NCBI GenBank assembly: GCA_009910795.1
Contig: VMEE01000061.1
Location: 62,001 to 126,000 of the forward strand
Source of the DNA: Dehalobacter sp. CP
Lineage (GTDB): Bacteria > Bacillota_B > Desulfitobacteriia > Desulfitobacteriales > Syntrophobotulaceae
Length of the DNA stretch: 64,000 nt
Reading direction: 5' to 3'
Position numbers and translations under genes: made by a program. The notes below the pieces were generated by a model that saw only the letters and a program-made list of their open reading frames with translations, was not told the origin of the DNA and searched no databases. How positions within the stretch are numbered: position 1 is the stretch's first letter; each line of letters opens with the position of its first letter. Of the stretch, positions 26,003 through 34,609 are shown one piece after another.

Positions 26003-27402
26003 ATCATGATCTCCCTAACGGGTGTTCCCGTGGTTATTAAATGTGTCGAACAAGAGGAACAAATGTCAAATGCCCTGATCACCCGGCCGATTTCAATGGG
26101 CTGTTTTTCATCCGCAATCGGAATTCCGATCAGCGCTTCCTCAACCGGTCCTCTGCAATTCTGATTATCCCGAGGCGAAAAATTCCAGGCACTTGGTGTA
26201 ATTATTTGGTATTGGGCAATCCTGCCGTTTTCAATTCGCAGCCAGTGTCCGAGCGGACCGCGCATTGCTCCGGTAATGCCAATGCCCTCGGCATTTTTCG
26301 GTACTTCAAAGGGTAAGAATATGCGTCCTTCCGGCTCAAGCTCATCGAGCCAGGATTCCATCAAAGCCCCTACTTTTTGGGCCTCGAGCGTCCTGGCGAT
26401 CATCCGGTCCATCGTCGATATACCCTTTCGGTAATCTCCTTTGATCCAGAGCCTGGCCAGCGGGCCTCCTTCCAGCGGCACACCGAAATAGCGGGGCGCC
26501 TTTATCCAGGAATAAGCGTTTTCTTTTTCCCGTTCGGAAACAGTCCGTCCGTCAGAGGGGTTCCGCGGTCCGGGCTCTGCTGCATACCAGGACCTTGCCG
26601 TATGTTCTTTAATCAGCGACAGATCAAGCTTCTGGATTTGGCCGTTCACCACTGCTCCACCTGGAAAATATCTCTCCCGGTCTTGCTCCGTGCATGGAAA
26701 CAGTCCGTATTCAAGCATATTCGGGGCTCTTTGGCCGAGTTCAAAGTAATCACTGTAAGCGTCTGCAAGGATGTATACATCGGCTACCATCTGATTCTGG
26801 ATGAACCGATTTACTTTTTGGAGCTTCGACCGGAAATTCATGACCACATCGGCAGAAGGCGGAACTGTAGCCCCTCCAGCCAATATCCCATGAGGGAACG
26901 GGGCTTTTCCGCCTAGCAGCGCCACCATTTCGTGAGCCAGGCGGCTTATTTCCAGTGCTAAATACATATTCTGCACCATCGTATCGTTTTTCTTTTTTTC
27001 TAGCCGCTTATCTTTTGTATAACCTGGAACAAAGGGGGCTCTCTCTGGCAGGATCAAATAATCCACCAGGGAAAACAAATACAGATGACGGATATGATTC
27101 TGGAGAATATCTGCCCCGGTAATCAGGTTTCGCAAAATGTTGGCATTACGGGGCGGCTTGATCCCGGCAGCGTCTTCCAAGGCGTAGGAGGCAGCTGCTC
27201 CATGCAGCGATGAGCAGATCCCGCAGATTCTTTCCGTAAGGTATGCGGCGTCCCGCGGGTCTTTTCCCTGCAGTATCAGTTCAAACCCCCTGAAAAAGAT
27301 CCCGCTGCAGCGGGCATCTACCACTTTTTTGTTTTCAACTGTGACCTCTACGGCGCAGGAGTTGTTAGCCCTTGTAAGTGGCCCTATGACAATCTTTTTC
27401 AT
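25999..27402 (-). CDS. [NiFe]-hydrogenase large (catalytic) subunit
   Basis: A 467-residue catalytic subunit. The NiFe site cysteines are all present: RICGIC at residues 58-63 (Cys60, Cys63) and the C-terminal DICSSCSTH (Cys448, Cys451, His454). The Pro of the usual DPCxxC motif is Ile here. Thirteen residues follow His454 and would be removed by a maturation endopeptidase, which is not encoded nearby. The gene is shorter than typical group 1 large subunits (about 550). It lies between the small subunit (57-bp gap) and the cytochrome b (4-bp overlap). Confidence 0.93.
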   Translation of the reverse strand: MKKIVIGPLTRANNSCAVEVTVENKKVVDARCSGIFFRGFELILQGKDPRDAAYLTERICGICSSLHGAAASYALEDAAGIKPPRNANILRNLITGADILQNHIRHLYLFSLVDYLILPERAPFVPGYTKDKRLEKKKNDTMVQNMYLALEISRLAHEMVALLGGKAPFPHGILAGGATVPPSADVVMNFRSKLQKVNRFIQNQMVADVYILADAYSDYFELGQRAPNMLEYGLFPCTEQDRERYFPGGAVVNGQIQKLDLSLIKEHTARSWYAAEPGPRNPSDGRTVSEREKENAYSWIKAPRYFGVPLEGGPLARLWIKGDYRKGISTMDRMIARTLEAQKVGALMESWLDELEPEGRIFLPFEVPKNAEGIGITGAMRGPLGHWLRIENGRIAQYQIITPSAWNFSPRDNQNCRGPVEEALIGIPIADEKQPIEIGRVIRAFDICSSCSTHLITTGTPVREIMI

Positions 27403-27459
27403 GAAGTCATTCCTTTTGCTTTATTCGCGTCTTCATACAATCTTTTACCTGCCGTTTTC

Positions 27460-28467
27460 TTACTTATGACCTTTTTTAAGCCGGGGCCTGATTTTTAGCT
27501 TACTCCCGCCTGGAAGATCCTTTTTCAGTGTTTCCGCAAGTCTGCCTGTCAGGATGCTTCCCATCAGATGAGCGCCAATACCAAGCGCGGTCACAACCCC
27601 TGTCCATAGGCCCACCCTATTTGCCGTTACTTTGATCCCAGGAAGCTTTACATCCGGTAAGTGTTCAAAGAATGGAACGTTCCCATCGGAAAACTCCGGG
27701 CTGGCACAGCCGATACAAGGGGTATTGGCTTTTACCGGCCAGCTTAGATGCTCTCCGTTCCACTGGCGGACAGGGCAATCTGCATAGGTGACCGGCCCTT
27801 TGCAGCCGATCTTATACATACACCAGGGTTCTCCCGGCTTAGCGGCAAAGATGCTGTTGTCAAAATAATCCCGCCGCTGGCAAAGGTTATGGATGGTTTC
27901 TCCATAGAAAAGTTTGGGCCGGCTATAATCATCAAGTGCTGGCTCGCCGTACTGAATTAAATGGTTTAAAGTGCCCATCATCCATTCGGGGTTGATTGGG
28001 CATCCAGGCACATTGATAACTTTTCTGTCCAGAACAGCCTGTAACGATACGCATTTAGAAGGGTTCGGAGCCGCAGCATAGATTCCTCCGAACGCTGCAC
28101 AGGTACCGGCAGCAACCACATAACGGGCTTCAGCACCCAGTTCCCGCACTGCCTGCAAAGCCGTCCAAGCCTTGCCGTTCCGATAACCGATCACAGAATA
28201 CAGGCCATTGGACCTCGTCGGGATGCTCCCTTCAACTACCAGGATATATGCTGCTTTATGATTTTTCTGGAGATCATCAAGAACGTTGATGGCATCACTG
28301 CCTTCGGACGCGCCCAAAAGATAATCAAAACGAAGCTCTGCAATGCTGCTGATCAACTCCTGGTAGCCCGGATCCTTGGCATTAAGAAGGGAAAGCATGT
28401 CGCCGGCACAGGTATTCGTCCCGAGCCAGATAATGAGAGGTTTTGCTGGAACATCTTTATTCACCAT
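27460..28467 (-). CDS. [NiFe]-hydrogenase small (FeS) subunit with Asp at proximal cluster
   Basis: A 335-residue electron-transfer subunit. Proximal-cluster ligands are Cys20, Cys123 and Cys156, but the usual fourth Cys (CxxC) is Asp23 (CAGD). The distal cluster has His193, Cys196, Cys216 and Cys222; the medial cluster has Cys231, Cys251 and Cys254. A CxGD replacement is known from actinobacterial-type (group 1h) oxygen-insensitive hydrogenases. There is no twin-arginine signal at the N-terminus, yet a hydrophobic segment lies near the C-terminus (about 285-308) and a cytochrome b gene follows. The enzyme may therefore face the cytoplasm. GTAAGGGG precedes the ATG. Confidence 0.92.
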   Translation of the reverse strand: MVNKDVPAKPLIIWLGTNTCAGDMLSLLNAKDPGYQELISSIAELRFDYLLGASEGSDAINVLDDLQKNHKAAYILVVEGSIPTRSNGLYSVIGYRNGKAWTALQAVRELGAEARYVVAAGTCAAFGGIYAAAPNPSKCVSLQAVLDRKVINVPGCPINPEWMMGTLNHLIQYGEPALDDYSRPKLFYGETIHNLCQRRDYFDNSIFAAKPGEPWCMYKIGCKGPVTYADCPVRQWNGEHLSWPVKANTPCIGCASPEFSDGNVPFFEHLPDVKLPGIKVTANRVGLWTGVVTALGIGAHLMGSILTGRLAETLKKDLPGGSKLKIRPRLKKGHK

Positions 28468-28653
28468 CCCCTTACATCCCTTCTGCGGTCTTTCGTACGC
28501 TGTTATTTTATACTTCGCGATTTTTTTAGTTCAAAGAATATTATTACCGTATGCTATTGCACTATACGAGATTTACAGGTCTATCCTGTTTTGTTCAGGC
28601 ATAGATAATTATGATTAGCCTTTCTCAAGGTTCCCCGGAAGGATGAACAAGCC

Positions 28654-29604
28654 ATGAACTTTAAACAATTTATCTTAAGTCTGATTGTAATTGTCTTGTT
28701 AGCTACAGGCTGCAAAATCATCTGGGACAGACATCTAATAACCGTAAATGCAGTCGCAGTGTCCCCGGTTTCCGATTGGGAATATGAGGCCGTAATGAAA
28801 AGGGATATCCTCTGTCTGATGCTGGCCTATCCCGAAACCATTACCGGTGTGGATAAAGCATCTGAAAATGAGGTCTATGTCCTTTTAAAATCCGGGAAAA
28901 AAATCTTATATGATGACCGAAAAGAAAAAAACTCCTGGCAGAAATCTGGGAGCCCCGACCTCCAGGATATGATGGATCAGCTCTACCCCTTATCCAAGAT
29001 TACGGAGATTTTGCCGAATTACTACAACCCTGGCTGCGCAAGAGTTTATCCGCTTCTGAAAGAAGCCTATGGAACGAGCAAGAAAGCAATCCTGTCCAAT
29101 CTGATCAAAGTCAGCATTGGCTACAAGTATGTAGAGTTTAACGGTAACAATAAAGCTGCAGAATCCTTAAAAGCGGTCATGAAAGAACTGCTTCCGTTGT
29201 CCCGCCAAAGCCATAAGGTGTACGCTGCTTCTTTTCCGAGCAGCGGGGCTTTCAATTACCGGCTGATCGGCGGTACAAATAGGCTGAGTTCCCATGCCTA
29301 CGGTATCGCAATCGATCTTAACAGTAATAAATACGATTATTGGCGCTGGTCCACCCGTGAAGAAGGTCAGAAAAGGCTTAATGCCTATCCCCAGGAGGTC
29401 TCTGCTATCTTTGAGAAATATGGTTTTATCTGGGGCGGCAAATGGGGAAATTTCGATATTATGCATTACGAATACCGTCCGGAAATCATTCTGAAAGCGC
29501 GTTATTTTTCCGAAAGACCCGTCTCGGGGATTCCATGGTATGACGGTTTACAAAGCAGCCAGAAAGCCTGGGAATATATCTGGCTGATTGAAGAAAGCCT
29601 GTAG
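28654..29604 (+). CDS. M15-family D-alanyl-D-alanine carboxypeptidase, membrane-anchored
   Basis: A 316-residue peptidase with an N-terminal hydrophobic anchor (about 5-19, ending ATGCK; a weak lipobox, so lipid attachment is possible but not clear). The C-terminal VanY/M15C domain shows the zinc and catalytic pattern SSHAYGIAIDL (His and Asp ligands near residues 213-220) and DIMHYEY near 270. It probably trims or remodels peptidoglycan outside the membrane. It is divergent from the hydrogenase operon and 208 bp upstream of yraN. No VanR/S or other resistance genes are near, so a vancomycin role is not supported. Confidence 0.85.
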   Translation: MNFKQFILSLIVIVLLATGCKIIWDRHLITVNAVAVSPVSDWEYEAVMKRDILCLMLAYPETITGVDKASENEVYVLLKSGKKILYDDRKEKNSWQKSGSPDLQDMMDQLYPLSKITEILPNYYNPGCARVYPLLKEAYGTSKKAILSNLIKVSIGYKYVEFNGNNKAAESLKAVMKELLPLSRQSHKVYAASFPSSGAFNYRLIGGTNRLSSHAYGIAIDLNSNKYDYWRWSTREEGQKRLNAYPQEVSAIFEKYGFIWGGKWGNFDIMHYEYRPEIILKARYFSERPVSGIPWYDGLQSSQKAWEYIWLIEESL

Positions 29605-29812
29605 CTTTATATGCTTAGCGTTCAGTCAACTTGAATCGCTAACAACACTGAATCGGGAACATCCTGGCGGTATTTTTTCTTTCATGATACAATTATTCAC
29701 AACAATACATTACTATTTTATGTCATTTTTGGTAATATTAATCATGATATACAAGTTGATCTGTTACGTTGAATATGTACGGGAGTTTTTACTCTTAGGA
29801 GGTCCTGAACCA

Positions 29813-30166
29813 TTGAATAAAAGACAGTTGGGGCAGCGGGGCGAAGATATGGCTTTGGAACATATTAAGGAAGCCGGCTTGAACATTATCCAGCGCAATT
29901 ATCGTTGTCCCAAGGGAGAAATCGACATTATCGCCAGGGATGGGAAAACAATTGTATTTATCGAAGTCAGACTGAGGAGTTCCAATTGCCGGGGATCCGC
30001 AGAAGAAAGCATCGGCCTCTGGAAAATCCAAAGGCTTAAAAGTATTGCCTCGTATTATCTTCTGGAACAACACTATCGTCAATGGCCGCAAATCAGGTTT
30101 GATGTTTTCGCCATTAACATGGCTGAAGGCGTTCCCGAGTTTAATTGGATCCAAGGGGCACTATAA
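29813..30166 (+). CDS. yraN: YraN family (UPF0102) nuclease-fold protein
   Basis: A small endonuclease-fold protein of unclear function found in most bacteria. I start at TTG 29813 because AGGAGG lies ten bases upstream; a longer reading adds 75 hydrophobic residues unrelated to the family. The 117 residues show GQRGEDMALEHI, NYRCPKGEIDIIARDG and FIEVRLR. The last of these is normally VEVKTR, so the Lys of the D-ExK nuclease motif is Arg here and activity may be reduced. It precedes comM on the same strand, a common neighbourhood. Confidence 0.85.
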   Translation: MNKRQLGQRGEDMALEHIKEAGLNIIQRNYRCPKGEIDIIARDGKTIVFIEVRLRSSNCRGSAEESIGLWKIQRLKSIASYYLLEQHYRQWPQIRFDVFAINMAEGVPEFNWIQGAL

Positions 30167-30341
30167 ATGGCTCATTTTCTTTCCGTTTCTATTGACGTTT
30201 CTGTCTGATGTTTCTGTCTGTTTTCTGGTTTCTGTCTGATTCCACAAAGCTCGTTAAAATTTTACTATATTCATCCATTAATGTAATTTTATAGAAGGAT
30301 ATTTGCTGTCAGAAGCGAATTCTGTTTTCGAGGTGAAAAAA

Positions 30342-31874
30342 ATGTTTGCTTCTGTCAGCGGAATGTCTGTCGACAATCTCTCGGCCCAGCCGGTCAGTGT
30401 CGAAGTGGATATTGCCAATGGTCTTCCCTGTCTGGAAATTGTAGGCCTTGCGGCCACTGCTGTGAAAGAGGCCAGAGACAGAGTCCGGTCAGCGTTGAAA
30501 AACTCAGGTTTCGATTTCCCTTTGAAAAGAATTACAGTTAATCTTGCTCCTGCAGACCTGCGCAAAGAAGGCTCCGGTCTGGATTTGCCGATCGCATTGG
30601 GTATATTGGCTGCCATGGAAGAACTGAATAACTCCGTACTGAACCGCTATGTTTTTGCCGGCGAACTTTCCTTGGAAGGTCTTTTGCGTCCGATACCGGG
30701 TGTTCTGACCATGGCGCTGGCTTTAAAAAGCGAGCCAGAAAAACAAGTCCTGATTATACCGCCTGCGAATCTGGCCGAAGCGAGGCTTGTAACCGAAATA
30801 AAGAGTGCAAGCGTGATCAGCCTTGCTGAGCTAGTGGGGATTTTGAACGGAGAAGACAGTTTTTCCGTAATTCCTTCTCCGCCCTCTGCCGAAATCCTTG
30901 AAAAGGTATCTGTGGACTGGTCGGATATCCATGGCCAGATACAGGCCAAACGTGGACTCGAAATTGCCGCCTGCGGCGGGCATAACCTAATTATGGTTGG
31001 TCCGCCCGGCTCCGGGAAAACGCTGCTGGCCAGAGCATTTGCCGGGATCCTGCCTCCGCTCACGGTTGAGGAGAGTCTTGATGTGACTCAGCTTCACAGC
31101 CTGACTGGTATTATCCGGGGAAATGGACAGCTGATTACGCAAAGGCCTTTCCGCAGCCCTCACCATACGGCTACAGTTGCCGGAATCATCGGCGGGGGAC
31201 AGAAAATTAAGCCCGGGGAACTCGCCCTGGCCAATCATGGTGTTCTCTTTCTGGATGAACTGCCTGAGTTTTCCCGGGAAGTCCTCGAAGCACTCCGTCA
31301 GCCGCTCGAGGATCGGAAACTGACGTTAATCCGTCTGAGAGGCAGAATCGAGTTTCCGACACGCATTTGTGTCATCGCTTCGATGAATCCGTGTCCGTGC
31401 GGTTATTTTGGGGAGAATGGCCGGGAATGTTCCTGCACACCCCTGCAGGTTAGCCACTACCGTGGGAGGGTTTCCGGACCCTTACTGGACCGCTTTGATC
31501 TTCAGCTTGAAGTGCCCCGTTTGAGCTATGGGGAGTTAAAGCATGGGGACAACCGGGAAACCTCTGAGATTGTCCGCAACCGGGTGATCAGAACCAGAGA
31601 AATTCAGTACAAAAGATTGAATGAGAGCAGGACAAACTCAGAAATGACCGGACGCGAAACAAAAGTGCTGTGCCAATTGGACAGCGCCGGTGAATCCCTC
31701 CTGCAAAAAGTTTTTGATAAGAACCTCTTCAGTGCCCGGGCCCACGACCGTATCCTGCGGGTAGCCAGAACGATTGCTGATATGGTGGGATCAGAAAATA
31801 TCCGGGCGGAACATCTGGCCGAATCACTACAGTACAGGGCTTTGGACAGGGCAAATTTGCATGAGATAAATTAA
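30342..31874 (+). CDS. comM: ComM/YifB family Mg-chelatase-like AAA+ ATPase
   Basis: ComM-type helicases promote branch migration when transformed DNA integrates; in non-competent bacteria the role is less clear. I start at ATG 30342 (GAGGTG six bases upstream), giving 510 residues beginning MFASVSGMSVDNL. An N-terminal Lon-protease-like domain covers about 1-165, followed by the AAA+ core with Walker A VGPPGSGKT near 225, Walker B VLFLDELPEF near 300, and a Cys-rich MNPCPCGYFG turn near 345. The C-terminal Mg-chelatase lid follows. dprA is elsewhere in the window. Confidence 0.93.
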   Translation: MFASVSGMSVDNLSAQPVSVEVDIANGLPCLEIVGLAATAVKEARDRVRSALKNSGFDFPLKRITVNLAPADLRKEGSGLDLPIALGILAAMEELNNSVLNRYVFAGELSLEGLLRPIPGVLTMALALKSEPEKQVLIIPPANLAEARLVTEIKSASVISLAELVGILNGEDSFSVIPSPPSAEILEKVSVDWSDIHGQIQAKRGLEIAACGGHNLIMVGPPGSGKTLLARAFAGILPPLTVEESLDVTQLHSLTGIIRGNGQLITQRPFRSPHHTATVAGIIGGGQKIKPGELALANHGVLFLDELPEFSREVLEALRQPLEDRKLTLIRLRGRIEFPTRICVIASMNPCPCGYFGENGRECSCTPLQVSHYRGRVSGPLLDRFDLQLEVPRLSYGELKHGDNRETSEIVRNRVIRTREIQYKRLNESRTNSEMTGRETKVLCQLDSAGESLLQKVFDKNLFSARAHDRILRVARTIADMVGSENIRAEHLAESLQYRALDRANLHEIN

Positions 31875-32080
31875 ATTAATTCAGAAAAATAAAGTCTAAG
31901 AAAAAACAAAAAATAAAGGCCGCTTATAAAGCCTTTACAATTATTCATGATTTTGATTTTCAGACTCTTGACAATCTAGAATTACGATCATTTACAATTA
32001 AATAGTTTTTTGTACAGACACAAACAACCTTTTTCATTCCATAATATGGATATATAATTTGACTGAATGGAGTGATTAGT

Positions 32081-32227
32081 TTGCATCATCAGGTTCACAA
32101 GGGAGACAATTTATCAAAAATCGCGCGTTTACACGGCGTGACCATCGTAATTTTATTAAGATTGAACCCTCATTTAAAAAAACGCAGACACCGAATTTAT
32201 GTTGGAGAAAAAATCCGCGTTAGTTGA
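32081..32227 (+). CDS. 48-residue LysM-only protein
   Basis: A very small gene: TTG start, GGAG eight bases upstream, 48 residues, stop TGA, followed by a clear terminator. Almost the whole protein is one LysM domain: HQVHKGDNLSKIARLHGV at the start, a central LLRLNPHL and the closing RIYVGEKIRVS. There is no signal peptide and it is very basic. LysM binds N-acetylglucosamine polymers such as peptidoglycan or spore cortex. It could be a spore-coat or cortex component acting in the mother cell, where no export is required; that is inference. Confidence 0.75.
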   Translation: MHHQVHKGDNLSKIARLHGVTIVILLRLNPHLKKRRHRIYVGEKIRVS

Positions 32228-32266
32228 AGATAAATATAGAGCTCATGGAAAAATACGTCTCAGAAT

Positions 32267-32308
32267 AGTAAGGGATAGCCGCTTTCGTGCAGCTATTCCT
32301 TACTTTTT
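32267..32308 (+). terminator. Rho-independent terminator of the LysM gene
   Basis: AGTAAGGGATAGC pairs with GCTATTCCTTACT (one G:T pair) across a 12-base loop and is followed by TTTT. It lies 39 bp after the LysM stop. Confidence 0.85.
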
Positions 32309-32422
32309 CCGGATATATGCTAATTATTATTCTAATAACCCTATTGTCTTATAGCTTCTTTATGTAGGCGCATGTTCTAAAATATATACTTACGTATCAC
32401 AAAAGCTTACGTATCGTAAAGA

Positions 32423-33070
32423 TTACCCAAGCTTGTACTGCGTTCCGGTAATGATTTCTTTGATCGGGGAGAAACTTTGCCGGTGGATTGGGCAAGGACC
32501 AAAGCGGTTTATTACCTCCATGTGCAACTTGGTTCCATAACCCTTGTGTTGATCAAAATGATATTCCGGATAAAGCTGATGCATCTCATCCATCAGCTCA
32601 TCCCTGGTGACCTTGGCCAGAATTGAAGCTGCGGCAATACTCGCACTAAGACCGTCTCCACCAATAATGGCTTTCTGAACCGTATTAATGTTCAGCATGT
32701 CCCTGCCGTCAATAATGATGTAATCAGGGTTGGGTTTCAGGTTTTCCAAGGCTCTTGTCATCGCCAGCTTTGTAGCTCTTAATATGTTCAGCAGGTCAAT
32801 TTCCTCGGATGTCGCACTTCCCAGCGCAAAAGCTACAGCCTGCCTTTTAATTTTTCCCGCTAATTCTCTTCTTTTCTTTTCCGAACATTTTTTAGAGTCA
32901 TTCAGACCGGGCAGGTCAAACTCCCTTGGGAGGATGCAGGCAGCGGCAATAACAGGCCCGGCAAGTGGGCCTCTCCCTGCTTCATCTACACCGGCAATAC
33001 GTGAATACCCTTCAGCGAACAAACCTTTTTCTATCTCCAGGAGTTTCTCTATCCTTTCGATTTCATTCAT
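32423..33070 (-). CDS. rnhB: Ribonuclease HII
   Basis: Removes ribonucleotides from DNA and cleaves RNA-DNA hybrids. I start at the ATG giving MNEIERIEKLL (GGGGAG eight bases upstream), which yields 215 residues. Catalytic acids are visible: Asp and Glu in AGVDEAGRGPLAGPV near residue 28, Asp in the IIDGRDML stretch, and the conserved QHKGYGTK near 180. It follows rbgA on the same strand as in Bacillus. The 78-bp spacer between them holds a remnant of the palindromic repeat family. Confidence 0.94.
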   Translation of the reverse strand: MNEIERIEKLLEIEKGLFAEGYSRIAGVDEAGRGPLAGPVIAAACILPREFDLPGLNDSKKCSEKKRRELAGKIKRQAVAFALGSATSEEIDLLNILRATKLAMTRALENLKPNPDYIIIDGRDMLNINTVQKAIIGGDGLSASIAAASILAKVTRDELMDEMHQLYPEYHFDQHKGYGTKLHMEVINRFGPCPIHRQSFSPIKEIITGTQYKLG

Positions 33071-33096
33071 TCCTTCATCTCCCCAGCTGAATAAAA

Positions 33097-33131
33097 TGTG
33101 GCACATACGCCAGAGACCAGTCTCCGTAATG
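33097..33131. repeat. Remnant arms of the palindromic repeat family
   Basis: TGTGGCACATACGCCAGAGACC resembles a right arm of the copy-B class, and it abuts AGTCTCCGTAATG, the left arm of the copy-A class. No core lies between them, so this looks like a scar left by deletion between two copies. Confidence 0.5.
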
Positions 33132-33148
33132 TATAGAAGCGTCAAATT

Positions 33149-33970
33149 TTAATCCATCGTCACTTTGGCGATCTTACCGCTGCGGAACTCACGAAGAAAG
33201 ATCTGGGCGGCTTTGAAGGTATCGATCCTGCCACCGCTAACCAAACAGCCTCTTTTACGGCCAATTCCTTCAAGATCAGTGTCTGTTTCTTCAAGCTTGT
33301 AAAAGCTTTGCAGTTCCTGAGGATAGTTCTGTTTAAGCCAAGCGAGAAGCCACTGGGCAAGTTCTTCCTGGTCGAATACCTCATCTCTTACCGCGCCGGT
33401 CACAGCCAGCTTCCTGCCTACTTCGGGATCATCAAATTTGGGCCAAAGCATACCCGGAGTATCAAGCAACTCGACTTTATCATGTATCCTGATCCACTGG
33501 TTGCCGCGCGTAACACCTGGTTTGTTGCCCGTCTTGGCTTGTGAACCGCCGGTCAGCTGATTAATCAGCGTAGACTTGCCAATATTGGGTATCCCGACAA
33601 CCATGACGCGAATAGGTCTTCCCCGCACTCCCCTGGCGGCCAGCCGTTCTCTTTTATCCGTCATCAGTTCGTCGAGCAGCGGGACAATTTTTTTGACGCC
33701 AACACTGGTCATGGAACTAATCGCTAAAACAGGTCCTTCTTTGCCAAGTTCAGCTAACCACTGGTCGGTCCTCTTTTTGTCGGCCAAGTCCGATTTGTTC
33801 AACAAAAGCAAGCGGAGCTTGTTTCCAAGCAGCTGCTTCAGCAGGGGATTCCTGCTGCTCAGCGGCAAACGAGCGTCTCCCAGTTCCATGACAATATCAA
33901 CCCAAGCCAGTTGTTCTTCGAGCTTTCTTTTCGCTCTGGTCATATGACCAGGATACCATTGAATGTTCAT
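33149..33970 (-). CDS. rbgA: Ribosome biogenesis GTPase RbgA (YlqF)
   Basis: Circularly permuted GTPase required for late assembly of the 50S subunit. In the 273-residue protein the G motifs occur in permuted order: G4 NKSD near residue 58, G1 GIPNIGKSTLI near 127, G3 DTPGMLWPK near 172. The N-terminus IQWYPGHMTRAKR and the C-terminal ANTAR-like RNA-binding helices fit the family. It sits between rplS and rnhB as in Bacillus. Confidence 0.96.
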   Translation of the reverse strand: MNIQWYPGHMTRAKRKLEEQLAWVDIVMELGDARLPLSSRNPLLKQLLGNKLRLLLLNKSDLADKKRTDQWLAELGKEGPVLAISSMTSVGVKKIVPLLDELMTDKRERLAARGVRGRPIRVMVVGIPNIGKSTLINQLTGGSQAKTGNKPGVTRGNQWIRIHDKVELLDTPGMLWPKFDDPEVGRKLAVTGAVRDEVFDQEELAQWLLAWLKQNYPQELQSFYKLEETDTDLEGIGRKRGCLVSGGRIDTFKAAQIFLREFRSGKIAKVTMD

Positions 33971-34030
33971 AATCCTCCATAGAAAACGAAAGAGCTGAAT
34001 TTCTCCAGCTCTTTTCCATCTTCTCTGTTA

Positions 34031-34372
34031 TTAGCGGCGTTCTCTGATTCTGGCCGATTTGCCGTAACGGTCACGCAGATAGTAAAGTTTCGCTCTGCGG
34101 ACAATACCTTTACGTACAACTTCAATCTTGTCAATACGTGGAGAATGAAGGGGGAATGTTCTTTCTACACCTACTCCGTTGGAAACACGGCGCACGGTGA
34201 AAGTCTCCCTTAAGCCATCGCCCTTCCTTTTAATCACAAGCCCCTCAAAGACCTGAATACGCTCACGAGAACCCTCGATAATACGTACATGTACTTTGAC
34301 TGTATCTCCAGGACGGAATGAAGGAATATTATCTTTAAGCTGCTGCTCTTCAATCATACGAATATAATCCAT
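34031..34372 (-). CDS. rplS: 50S ribosomal protein L19
   Basis: A 113-residue ribosomal protein, full length, with [29 protein letters not shown] and [16 protein letters not shown]. The 58-bp gap to rbgA contains no obvious terminator. In Bacillus it directly follows trmD. Here a methyltransferase gene and a flavoprotein gene lie between trmD and rplS, and rplS appears to have its own promoter. The leader (about 34373-34450) includes a GGATGGTCCTCTGG segment that might form the known L19 leader hairpin, which I could not verify. Confidence 0.97.
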   Translation of the reverse strand: MDYIRMIEEQQLKDNIPSFRPGDTVKVHVRIIEGSRERIQVFEGLVIKRKGDGLRETFTVRRVSNGVGVERTFPLHSPRIDKIEVVRKGIVRRAKLYYLRDRYGKSARIRERR

Positions 34373-34453
34373 AATAAATTACCCCCTTCCTTGCCTAGAT
34401 GTTCTTAACTTCTTACATCAAGCCAGAGGACCATCCGTTTTTTACACTGTATC

Positions 34454-34482
34454 ATATTACCACACACACCAAAAATGCGCAA
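34454..34482 (-). promoter_or_regulatory. Possible sigma-A promoter of rplS
   Basis: TTGCGC (34477-34482), 17-bp spacer, TAATAT (34454-34459) on the minus strand. It lies about 80 bp before the rplS ATG and downstream of the end of the extended flavoprotein gene, so rplS can be expressed independently of the interrupted cluster. The -35 is weak. Confidence 0.45.
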
Positions 34483-34609
34483 TATACTATATCTTTTTTA
34501 CTAAATCTCTAGTTAATATTCTTCAAGTTTTCGATACAGCGTCAATTTTTGCTTGTCCTTCATATCTGCTTTTCATTTCTGTTTTTTCTGATCTTCTCTG
34601 ATTCCGGGA

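Noticed and set aside
28654..29604. Vancomycin-resistance VanY
   Set aside because: The domain fits, but no van regulatory or ligase genes are near; a cell-wall housekeeping role is more likely.
29588..29812. Membrane-anchored N-terminal extension of YraN
   Set aside because: The strong AGGAGG and TTG at 29813 fit the family start; the upstream part is unrelated.
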